Assembly: GCA_030672465.1 (NCBI GenBank)
Contig: DAOVGJ010000170.1
Span: 1 to 10,795, forward strand
Source: Pseudomonadota bacterium
Lineage (GTDB): Bacteria > Desulfobacterota > BSN033 > WVXP01 > G020346125
Direction of reading: 5' to 3'
DNA: 10,795 bases
The notes beneath the pieces are model-generated. The model searched no databases. It worked only from the letters and a program-made list of their open reading frames with translations, and was not told where the DNA came from. Within the stretch, counting starts at the first letter, position 1. Each line of letters opens with the position of its first letter. Below, piece after piece: positions 5,136-10,795 of the stretch. The translations under genes and the position numbers were made by a program.

Positions 5136-5183
5136 GAATGGTAAGAGGGGTCAGGGCAGCGTTATTGATAAAAATCATAGCTC

Positions 5184-5212
5184 TTGACAACGGAAGGGGA
5201 GCAGGAGATAGT
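5184..5212 (+). promoter_or_regulatory. Candidate promoter of nitroreductase 1
   Basis: A perfect TTGACA (5184-5189) is followed after 17 bp by GATAGT (5207-5212; 4 of 6). The start would be near 5219, leaving a leader of about 130 nt before the ATG at 5350. Confidence 0.4.
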
Positions 5213-5349
5213 TTCCCATATGCTGGAAAGGTATAGATTGAAATCGTTCCGATGAACGTGATGTTTGAATGCCCTTCTGGAGATTGGTTCATCCGATTGA
5301 GCAAGGAAGGGGATTGCAAATTGTAACGAAACCCGAGAAAGGAGGTACA

Positions 5350-5922
5350 ATGGAACTTTGGGATGCCATTCGGAATCGGAGGAGCTGTCGGAAATTCTCC
5401 CCCCAGCCGGTCAAGGAGGAAGATCTCCGGAAAATCATAGAGGCCGCTAGCTGGGCCCCGTCCCCTGCCAACAATCAACCCTGGGAATTCGTGATCTTGA
5501 CCAATCAGGAGATGAAGGGCCGACTGCACGCTGCCTGCCTAAAGAGCAAGGAAGAGGCTTTCCAAAAGTCGGGATGGCGATGGCTTGGGAAGTACGAGAT
5601 AGACTTCCTGCTCCATGTACCGATGATCGTAGCCGTGGTGGGTGATCCGGCCAAGACCGGGGTGGACCAGTTCCTTGCCGACACCAGAGACGGATACAAG
5701 TACGCCTGTGCTGCTGCTATCCAAAATATGCTCCTGATGGCTCACAGTTTGGGGTTGGCCGGGCTATGGTATACCCTTTTCGACCAGAAGACGGTCAAGG
5801 GTTTGCTGGACGTGCCCGATGATCGGACGGTCTGTGCCCTCGTCTGCCTGGGCAAACCAGAAGGAGAGCCCCTTCAGACGCCCCGCAAACCCGCGGATGA
5901 GATCATTCGGCGAATCGATTAG
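5350..5922 (+). CDS. Nitroreductase-family FMN oxidoreductase 1
   Basis: A 190-residue protein of the small FMN-dependent nitroreductase family, cytosolic and normally homodimeric, using NAD(P)H to reduce nitro compounds, quinones or flavins. Visible family motifs are AIRNRRSCRKF (6-16; Arg and Ser contact the FMN phosphate), WAPSPANNQPWEFVIL (35-50), the AAAIQNMLLMAHSLGLAGLWYT helix-strand element, and a C-terminal DEIIRRID tail. ATG 5350 is chosen because AAAGGAGGT sits just upstream; an in-frame ATG at 5269 would add 27 residues that do not fit the family. It is convergent with a second nitroreductase of the same family. The preferred substrate is unknown; no ferredoxin or iron-sulfur partner is nearby. 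Confidence 0.9.
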   Translation: MELWDAIRNRRSCRKFSPQPVKEEDLRKIIEAASWAPSPANNQPWEFVILTNQEMKGRLHAACLKSKEEAFQKSGWRWLGKYEIDFLLHVPMIVAVVGDPAKTGVDQFLADTRDGYKYACAAAIQNMLLMAHSLGLAGLWYTLFDQKTVKGLLDVPDDRTVCALVCLGKPEGEPLQTPRKPADEIIRRID

Positions 5923-5937
5923 GGCAAGAACATGAGA

Positions 5938-6245
5938 GGGGTCAGGTCTTCACGGGCTGTTGCCCAAATCCCCTTTCGCTCTTTGAAAAGACTTTTTGAC
6001 CATTCTAAGGCTCGCTTCACTGCAAATCTAAAACTCGCCTTTCAGGCTCAAACATTAGATTTGCGGTCGTTTCGCTTCGCTAAGAATGGTTACCAAAAAT
6101 TCTTTAATATTCGCTCCAGGGGATTTGAACAATAGCCCCTTCATTCTTGACAAATATTTGACATTTCCTTGCGGATTCCAGATATGAAAGAAACTTTCCC
6201 TGGTATTTGGCAAGGACCGATTTTGTCAAGAATGAAGACCCCCCC
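5938..6245. repeat. Composite hairpin repeat between the convergent nitroreductase genes (candidate non-autonomous element)
   Basis: The span begins GGGGTCAGGTCTT (5938-5950) and ends with a complementary GAAGACCCC-type sequence; TGAAGACC (6233-6240) matches GGTCTTCA (5945-5952) inversely. Inside are two long imperfect hairpins. Hairpin 1 (5999-6090) has outer arms ACCATTCT/AGAATGGT, inner arms GCAAATCTAA (6022-6031) with TTAGATTTGC (6055-6064), and apex GCCT/AGGC. Hairpin 2 (6139-6237) has 16-bp perfect outer arms CTTCATTCTTGACAAA (6139-6154) and its complement (6222-6237). No transposase frame is present. Such ends resemble dispersed REP/RAYT-type or MITE-like repeats; the element could also terminate both flanking genes. 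Confidence 0.6.
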
Positions 6246-6246
6246 A

Positions 6247-6801
6247 TTATGAGTCTCCCAATCTATTGAAGAAGAGAATCTCATCAATGCCGAGCCTGGT
6301 TCGGGGTTTTGGAGACCCTTCCTCTCTGGAATAGCCCAACGTCAGCAGTGCGGCGATTTTCCACCCCTTGGGGATGTTGAGGATCTTCTTAATGGCCTTT
6401 GCTCTAAACCAGCCGATCCAGCAGGTGCCCAGCCCCAGCTCTGTAGCCGTCAAGACCATGTGCTCCCCTGCAATCCCGATATCCAGGAGGTAATACTGCA
6501 AGTCCGCTGCCCTTGCCCCCAATCGATGGACGATCCAATCCAGGTGGGCGCAGATGACGATGATGACCGGGGCTTCTTTGGCCCACCGATTGGGAACCGT
6601 TATTCCCATCCCCCTCTCCACCAGGGCATCCTTCAGCCTCGGATCTTCCACGACGACGAACCGCCATGGCTGGACATTGCTCGTTGAGGGAGCCAGGCGT
6701 GCCGCCTCAACAATTTGGAGAATCTTTTCCCTTTCTATTGGCTTGTCCTGGTAACCCCTGACACTGTGCCTCCTGGCAATGGTCTCCATCACGGTTCCCA
6801 T
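6247..6801 (-). CDS. Nitroreductase-family FMN oxidoreductase 2
   Basis: A 184-residue FMN-dependent nitroreductase-fold protein. Motifs are ARRHSVRGYQDKPI (9-22; FMN phosphate contacts), RLAPSTSNVQPWRFVVV (35-51), the AGEHMVLTATELGLGTCWIGWF helix-strand region, and a C-terminal GIDEILFFN. Start at 6801 (MGTVME...) is preferred because GGGGGAG lies eight bases upstream; the frame extends 11 codons further to 6834 but without support, and the ATG at 6789 is another option. Sequence outside the motifs differs substantially from nitroreductase 1, so the two are old paralogues or independent acquisitions rather than a recent duplication. It converges on nitroreductase 1 across the hairpin repeat. 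Substrate unknown. Confidence 0.88.
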   Translation of the reverse strand: MGTVMETIARRHSVRGYQDKPIEREKILQIVEAARLAPSTSNVQPWRFVVVEDPRLKDALVERGMGITVPNRWAKEAPVIIVICAHLDWIVHRLGARAADLQYYLLDIGIAGEHMVLTATELGLGTCWIGWFRAKAIKKILNIPKGWKIAALLTLGYSREEGSPKPRTRLGIDEILFFNRLGDS

Positions 6802-7019
6802 TTCCCTTACTCCCCCCGAATGTAAGAATCCCATCGACTTTTACCCTAACGTGAACTCCATCGCAGGGTCAAGGGCTTCGAACGCATTGTGCCTCAAGAA
6901 AATTCTGGATTCCGCGTATTTCTATCCTCGTGAGCGAGTAACTCAATCGTGGAGCACCGAGGGGTTACTTGGATTCCGGCGCTATTTGAGAGGGAAGGCT
7001 AATCGGTGAGACAAAACAA
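6802..7019. other. Gap between nitroreductase 2 and the broken aldolase gene
   Basis: No gene is seen. The sequence holds fragments such as TTCTGGATTCCGCG (near 6902-6915) and TTGGATTCCGGCG (near 6969-6981), which resemble the ends of common dispersed repeats but cannot be assembled into an element here. It also supplies the upstream region of nitroreductase 2; no clear promoter was recognised. Confidence 0.3.
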
Positions 7020-7799
7020 TTATCTATTCCTGATCGCAGTAGACAGATCTTTCCATATTGACCTAAGAACAACTACATCGTGACCTATTTCGATCATTCT
7101 ACACCCTAAATTGATATATTTCTTCGCTTCCTCCTCCCACGGCTGGCCAACACCGATAGCAACGGGCTTACGGTATTTATTGGCCACGTCTACGGTTTTT
7201 TTGATGGCATCTTGCACCTTCGGGTGGTTCTTTTGAGGTCCCCGGAGGCCCAATGACATTGAATAGTCTGACGGGCCAAAAAGAACGAAATCGAGTCAGT
7301 CTTATGATAAAATTCTATCGAGTTCGGGAATTACTTCCTCATTTTCAATCATGATACCAACTAGAGTTTCATTATCGCTCCAATCTACCCAATCCTCCCC
7401 CCCCTTTGCTCCCCACTGACCTGAAAAACAGAGGCTAGAATATCCTCGGGTTCCCCTGGGAGGAAATTTTGCAGCCTTTATGACTTCCTCAACTTCTTCC
7501 TTCGTTGTGATATCCGGTACCAAAACCCCTCCTGCCCCGATTTCAAGGGCCTTCCGGATAATGTAGGGATCCCCCTTATCGATCCGCAAAATCGGAGTGA
7601 TTTCGGCTACGTATGCTGCTCGAATCATATGTTCTATCGACTCATCTCGCCTCCAAGAGTGTTCATTATCGATTCGCACGAAATCTAATCCACTATAGCC
7701 GGCGACCTCGACAATGGCGGGGCTGCATGAAAAAATAGCAGTTCCTAAAGCCACCTCACCTTTATCCAGAACTTTCTTTAATTTATTAACCATCTGCAT
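7020..7799 (-). pseudogene. HpcH/HpaI aldolase-family gene, interrupted by two in-frame stop codons
   Basis: Read through, the frame gives about 259 codons, the normal size for class II HpcH/HpaI (2-oxo-acid) aldolases. The N-terminal part (7302-7799) has GTAIFSCSPAIVEVAGYSGLDFV, then IDNEHS with the catalytic His region, ILRIDKGDP and MIENEEVIPELD (metal-ligand Glu). The C-terminal part (to 7020) has FVLFGPSDYSMSLGLRG with the metal-ligand Asp, then KPVAIGV. Between LDRILS and LDFVLFGP the same frame contains TAA (7302-7304), one Asp codon, then TGA (7296-7298). No frameshift is needed to join the halves. The start at 7799 has AGGAGG (7807-7812) at ideal spacing. Probably a recent pseudogene, or sequencing error; two separate polypeptides are less likely because the second lacks an obvious ribosome binding site. 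Confidence 0.85.
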
Positions 7800-7841
7800 T
7801 ATCAAACCTCCTCATTTTCGAATCCCTCATTTAACTTACCT

Positions 7842-8405
7842 TTAGCCCTTCATAGATAAGAATGTCTGCATTCCCTTCTGGAAACGCAGAATATCTGCAT
7901 GAGCAAAATCTGCATAGTGAAGTATAATTCCCTCCAAAAGTTGAGGATGCTCAGGTGAATCTTTACTATGAGAGGCAATCAGATGAGCCAAATCTTTTGA
8001 AACACGCTCTTCAAGTGCTATATATGTCCCCCAAAAACCATGCATAAATTTTTTCCCAATATCAGACTTAACATATCTGTTTCCCTTTTTTTGATACTCA
8101 AAGGCTTTTCCCAAGTCATGTAGAAGAACCGAAGCAATGAGAAGGTCTCGATTGACGGAAATTCCCATACCCTTCTCCACAAGAGACGCAATAAATAAAG
8201 CAACTTCCATTACCCACTTTACATGGTCCACAAGATTTACCTCAGGAATAGTTACACTAAACGGAATATCCTCCAGATTCTTAAATGAACCTTCTTTTAA
8301 TGCTCGTGCCCAGGCTTTGATAATTTTCTCTTTCAGTTCTGAACCTTGGATTTCTTCTATGATTGGAAATTTTTCCAATATTTCCCGATGAATATCCTTC
8401 TCCAT
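7842..8405 (-). CDS. HD-domain protein (putative metal-dependent phosphohydrolase)
   Basis: A 187-residue soluble protein. The HD-superfamily metal ligands are visible: VDHVKWV (first His), SVLLHDLGKAFEY (the HD pair), later histidines in FMHGFWGTYIALEE and LIASHSKDSPEHPQ, and a final Asp in ILHYADFAHADIL. This matches the H...HD...H...D layout of small metal-dependent phosphohydrolases, which act on nucleotides or other phosphate esters; the substrate cannot be assigned. ATG 8405 is chosen because AAAGGA is seven bases upstream; the frame runs 25 codons further to 8480 through an unrelated inverted repeat. It lies 42 nt upstream of the broken aldolase gene in the same direction, so both are probably in one transcript behind the ABC genes. 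Confidence 0.8.
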   Translation of the reverse strand: MEKDIHREILEKFPIIEEIQGSELKEKIIKAWARALKEGSFKNLEDIPFSVTIPEVNLVDHVKWVMEVALFIASLVEKGMGISVNRDLLIASVLLHDLGKAFEYQKKGNRYVKSDIGKKFMHGFWGTYIALEERVSKDLAHLIASHSKDSPEHPQLLEGIILHYADFAHADILRFQKGMQTFLSMKG

Positions 8406-8433
8406 GATACAATCCTTTCTTCTGATCCTATTA

Positions 8434-8598
8434 TTAATGGAGAGATAATTGAGGGTAAAAACAAGTGTTTTTCCCCTCAATTTTTACTTCTCTTTCATTT
8501 CTTTCCAGACTGGCCCAAAAGCTCTCTAGCTGTTCACAATATTTCTCATAATCATTAAGGCCCATGTATATAATTGCAATGCCGGTCGTCTTCATCAT
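8434..8598 (-). CDS. Small hypothetical ORF (54 aa) after the ABC ATPase gene
   Basis: ATG 8598 or 8595 opens a frame reading MMKTTGIAIIYMGLNDYEKY, then CEQLESFWASLERNE and a shorter tail ending at TAA 8434-8436. It is in the same frame as the preceding ATPase gene, after that gene's TAG stop, and reads on from that stop without interruption. Composition is protein-like, with a short hydrophobic strand and an acidic aromatic helix. The AGGAGG at 8621-8626 is spaced for a different ATG (8612), which stops after five codons, so the true start is unclear; a frameshift is possible. The family is not recognised. It may be a small gene or the C-terminal remnant of a larger lost gene. Confidence 0.35.
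   Translation of the reverse strand: MMKTTGIAIIYMGLNDYEKYCEQLESFWASLERNEREVKIEGKNTCFYPQLSLH
8447..8482. repeat. Near-perfect 17-bp inverted repeat upstream of the HD gene
   Basis: Arms 8447-8463 and 8466-8482 (core TTGAGGGTAAAAACA and its near complement, one mismatch) are separated by only two bases. On the plus strand a TTTTT run (8481-8485) follows; on the minus strand, the direction of the genes, no clean U-run follows. It overlaps the end of the 54-aa ORF and ends 42 bp before the HD start. It could be an operator, an attenuator hairpin, or a terminator for antisense transcription. Confidence 0.6.
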
Positions 8599-8616
8599 CG
8601 CACAGTGCTCATTGGC

Positions 8617-9603
8617 CTAGCCTCCTAAGTCGAAGTGACAGGCCACGAAATGATTGGCGGCCACCTTCCTTAGCACGGGTTCCTTCTCAGAGCATATCCC
8701 CTTGGCATGACTACATCGCGGATGGAATCGGCATCCAGGTGGCGGATTGATGGGGCTCGGAACTTCTCCACTGAGAATTATCTCCGCACTTGGGGCATCA
8801 GGGTTCGCGGGTAGCGCTGCAGAGAGAAGACCAACGGTATAAGGATGGCAGGGATGTTGATAGATCTCATCAGCATCTCCGTGTTCTACCAGCCTGCCAA
8901 CATACATGACGCCCATGCAATTGCTCATGTGCTTCACCACAGCCAGATCGTGAGCGATGAGCAGATAAGTCAATCCGAGTCGCTCCTGAATGGCTTTCAG
9001 GAGATTCATTAACTGTGCCCGGATGGATACATCCAGTGCTGACACGGGCTCGTCCAGGATGATTACTTTAGGCTCGGAAGCCAGAGCTCGGGCTACGGCA
9101 ATCCACTGCCGCTGGCCTCCGCTGAACTGGTGAGGAAAGCGGTTGATGCTTTTCGGCTCAAGACCCACCTCCAGCAAGACCTGCTTTACTCTTTCAATCA
9201 CAGCTTTCCGGGGCAGTGCCTGGCTGACCACCAGCGGCTCGCTGATGATGTTCGCCACCTTCATTCTAGGATCGAGGGAACCATATGGATCCTGAAACAC
9301 GGCCTGAACCGATTTGCTGTATTCCTTAAGCCTTGTCTCAGAGAGTGCCAAAATATCCTCTCCCCCAAAAAGGATAGAACCACTCGTAGGCTCCTCCAGC
9401 AACAGAATGAGCTTAGCAGTAGTTGTCTTGCCACATCCAGATTCCCCGACCAAACCAAAGGTCTCTCCTCTGTTGACGGAAAAGCTCACCCCATCAACAG
9501 CTCTTATCCAACCAGCTACTCGCCCCCTGATGAAGCCTTTGGTGATGGGGAAATGCTTTCTCAAGTTCTTTGCTTCGAGGAGAATATTTGACGTAGACAA
9601 CAT
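8617..9603 (-). CDS. dppF: Peptide/oligopeptide ABC transporter ATP-binding protein, DppF/OppF type
   Basis: A 328-residue cytoplasmic ATPase that would drive an inner-membrane importer for di- or oligopeptides (some members carry sugars or nickel). The ABC elements are in order: Walker A GESGCGKTT (53-61), Q-loop Gln 104 in VFQDP, signature FSGGQRQ (160-166), Walker B VIILDE (180-185), and switch His 218 in IAHD. The C-terminal oligopeptide extension has HPYTVGLLSA, PSPINPPPGC and PRC with Cys 291, 297, 304 and 322, a known feature of this subfamily that in some members carries an iron-sulfur cluster. The start at 9603 lies three bases after the stop of the partner ATPase gene, suggesting translational coupling. 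Length is normal. Peptide specificity is inferred from subfamily only. Confidence 0.92.
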   Translation of the reverse strand: MLSTSNILLEAKNLRKHFPITKGFIRGRVAGWIRAVDGVSFSVNRGETFGLVGESGCGKTTTAKLILLLEEPTSGSILFGGEDILALSETRLKEYSKSVQAVFQDPYGSLDPRMKVANIISEPLVVSQALPRKAVIERVKQVLLEVGLEPKSINRFPHQFSGGQRQWIAVARALASEPKVIILDEPVSALDVSIRAQLMNLLKAIQERLGLTYLLIAHDLAVVKHMSNCMGVMYVGRLVEHGDADEIYQHPCHPYTVGLLSAALPANPDAPSAEIILSGEVPSPINPPPGCRFHPRCSHAKGICSEKEPVLRKVAANHFVACHFDLGG

Positions 9604-9606
9604 TAC

Positions 9607-10635
9607 TCAGACCGCTCGCCAGCACGACACAGTGTGAGTTTCGCTAACGATAACTGAGGGAGGATACTCCTCAAGGCAGTGGTCGTCTACCTGCCTGCAC
9701 CGGGGAGCAAAGCTGCATCCAGGGGGCAGGTTCAGCAGAGAAGGTGGCTGCCCCTCGATCGTGGTCAGCCATTCTTGCCTTCCTTCCAATTTGGGCAGCG
9801 ATTTCAGTAGAGCCGCTGTGTAAGGATGTAAAGGATTGTGGAATAGCTCTCTCATCCGTGCGCTTTCCACGATCTTACCCGCATACATGACCGCAACTCG
9901 ATCACACATCTTAGCGACAATGCCGAAATCATGCGTAACGAATATCATCGCTACGTGGAGCTGATTCTGGACCTCTTTCAGAAGGTTCAGGTACTGAGCC
10001 TGAATGGTTACGTCCAGCGAGGTAGTGGGTTCATCCGCAATGAGGACCTCTGGTCTGCAGGAAAGAGCTGCTGCTCCCACCACCCTCTGCCTCATCCCAC
10101 CGCTCATCTGATGGGGATAATCCCCAAGGCGCATTTCGGGGGAGGGGATGCGGACCAGCCCCAGGATTTCAACAGTTTTCTCCCATAACCGGCGGCCTCT
10201 AACCCTTTGGTGGATCCCTATGGCCTCTGCCACCTGGTTGCCTATGGTGAAAACAGGGTTCAGTGAGGTCATCGGATCTTGCAAAATCATCGTGATCCTG
10301 CGACCCCGTATATGCGCCATTTCCCGCTCGCTTTTCTTAAGGAGGTCCTTTCCATCTAATAGGACGTTTCCACCAACTATGCGGCCAGGCCGCGAGATCA
10401 GCCCCAAAATAGACAGGCAGGTTACGGTCTTGCCACAGCCCGATTCGCCAACAAGCCCGATGGTTTCATCTTTTCTCAGTAAGAAGCTAACACCATCAAC
10501 CGCCTTCACTACCCCCTCCCGAGTGAAGAAATAAGTCCTTAAATCGTTGACATTAAGCACCGTGCGTTCGGTAGAGCTGCTACTAGGACTTGGCTCAATT
10601 GGTCCTAGTCTTTCCGAGTTTTCCTGTTTCACCAT
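9607..10635 (-). CDS. dppD: Peptide/oligopeptide ABC transporter ATP-binding protein, DppD/OppD type
   Basis: A 342-residue cytoplasmic ATPase, partner of the DppF-like subunit. The elements are Walker A GESGCGKTV (63-71), Q-loop Gln 119 in ILQDP, signature MSGGMRQR (177-184), Walker B VLIADE (197-202), and switch His 235 in THDFG. The C-terminal oligopeptide extension has HPYTAALLKSLP and PPGCSFAPRC, with Cys 307, 313, 320 and 338. The ATG at 10635 gives a Ser/Glu-rich N-terminal extension of about 25 residues before VLNVNDLRTYF, longer than usual, and its ribosome binding site is weak, so the true start might be a later GTG (10560). It sits 58 nt after the permease gene and overlaps functionally with dppF in one operon. 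Confidence 0.92.
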   Translation of the reverse strand: MVKQENSERLGPIEPSPSSSSTERTVLNVNDLRTYFFTREGVVKAVDGVSFLLRKDETIGLVGESGCGKTVTCLSILGLISRPGRIVGGNVLLDGKDLLKKSEREMAHIRGRRITMILQDPMTSLNPVFTIGNQVAEAIGIHQRVRGRRLWEKTVEILGLVRIPSPEMRLGDYPHQMSGGMRQRVVGAAALSCRPEVLIADEPTTSLDVTIQAQYLNLLKEVQNQLHVAMIFVTHDFGIVAKMCDRVAVMYAGKIVESARMRELFHNPLHPYTAALLKSLPKLEGRQEWLTTIEGQPPSLLNLPPGCSFAPRCRQVDDHCLEEYPPSVIVSETHTVSCWRAV

Positions 10636-10693
10636 ATATTTTTTCGCTATCTTTCTGCGGCATTCAAGGTAGCCGACACCGAAGGTAACCCAA

Positions 10694-10795
10694 CTAGAGC
10701 TCCCTCAGTTTAGGGTCCAGATGATCCCTTAGCCAATCTCCTAAGAAGTTGAAGGCCAACACCGTGATTGCGATCGCCATGCCAGGGAAGAAGGT
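10694..10795 (-). CDS. dppC: ABC transporter permease, DppC/OppC type, C-terminal end (partial)
   Basis: Only the last 33 residues are present; the gene continues beyond the window. They read FFPGMAIAITVLAFNFLGD and then LRDHLDPKLREL before TAG at 10694-10696. This 'PG-AI--TVLAFN-LGD-LRD-LDP' ending is diagnostic of DppC/OppC permeases, in which the last membrane helix is followed by a short basic-acidic tail. It forms the membrane channel with a DppB partner presumably further upstream on the minus strand. Position directly before the DppD-like and DppF-like ATPases fits the usual B-C-D-F gene order. Confidence 0.88.
   Translation of the reverse strand, partial: TFFPGMAIAITVLAFNFLGDWLRDHLDPKLREL

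Noticed and set aside
7296..7298. TGA in the aldolase frame as a selenocysteine codon
   Set aside because: A TAA stop sits two codons before it and no adjacent SECIS-like hairpin was recognised; the family has no known selenocysteine at this position, where glycine is expected.
8595..8612. ATG 8612 with AGGAGG at ideal spacing as a gene start
   Set aside because: The frame gives only five codons before TGA. Recorded as a finding about a possible frameshift, not as a gene.
1..10795. CRISPR array, tRNA, rRNA, or phage-defence system
   Set aside because: No regularly spaced direct repeats, no cloverleaf or rRNA-like sequence, and no nuclease, reverse transcriptase or toxin-antitoxin pair were recognised by eye.

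Overview
The window looks like bacterial chromosome of moderate GC with strong AGGAGG-type ribosome binding sites and standard stop codons (TAA, TAG and TGA all end genes). Gene content (tandem cold-shock proteins, a CxxC-x17-CxxC zinc-ribbon protein, an Fsr-like exporter, small nitroreductases, a peptide ABC transporter) and dispersed GGGGTCAGGTCTT-type repeats suggest an uncultured or anaerobic Desulfobacterota-like (deltaproteobacterial) genome. The lineage is an inference from family resemblance only; there is no rRNA or tRNA to anchor it.

Layout. (1) 1-230: the end of a YbjQ/UPF0145 gene, followed by an inverted-repeat structure resembling an integron attC site. (2) 230-2110: a cold-shock island with csp1 (675-875), a 53-aa zinc-ribbon gene (988-1149), csp2 (1581-1784) and csp3 (1905-2108). 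csp1 and csp2 each have a candidate promoter and a roughly 130-nt leader; the two leaders share sequence blocks at matching distances from the ATG. Terminator-like hairpins separate the units. (3) 2190-2674: a small uncertain ORF and a 105-aa HTH plus AbrB-like regulator. (4) 2953-5135: divergent Fsr-like MFS and EamA/DMT exporters. (5) 5350-6801: two convergent small nitroreductases separated by about 310 bp of long imperfect hairpins, probably a dispersed non-autonomous repeat. (6) 7020-10795: a minus-strand run, in transcription order dppC-like permease end, dppD-like and dppF-like ATPases, a 54-aa ORF, an HD-domain protein, and an HpcH/HpaI aldolase gene broken by two nearby in-frame stop codons.

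How it fits together. The ABC genes energise oligopeptide or similar solute uptake. The HD protein and broken aldolase may be distal operon members or a separate unit. The two exporters could remove metabolites or toxic compounds. The nitroreductases are FMN oxidoreductases without an obvious partner.

The most interesting signal is in the csp leaders. An 11-nt element at the leader start can pair with an 11-nt element about 30 nt before the start codon. The loop is exactly 79 nt in both genes, and one base pair differs by a compensatory change (C-G versus U-A). In csp2 the same downstream arm can instead pair with the sequence that includes the A of the ATG, placing the Shine-Dalgarno sequence in the hairpin loop. 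This has the form of a two-state RNA switch, possibly a thermoswitch.
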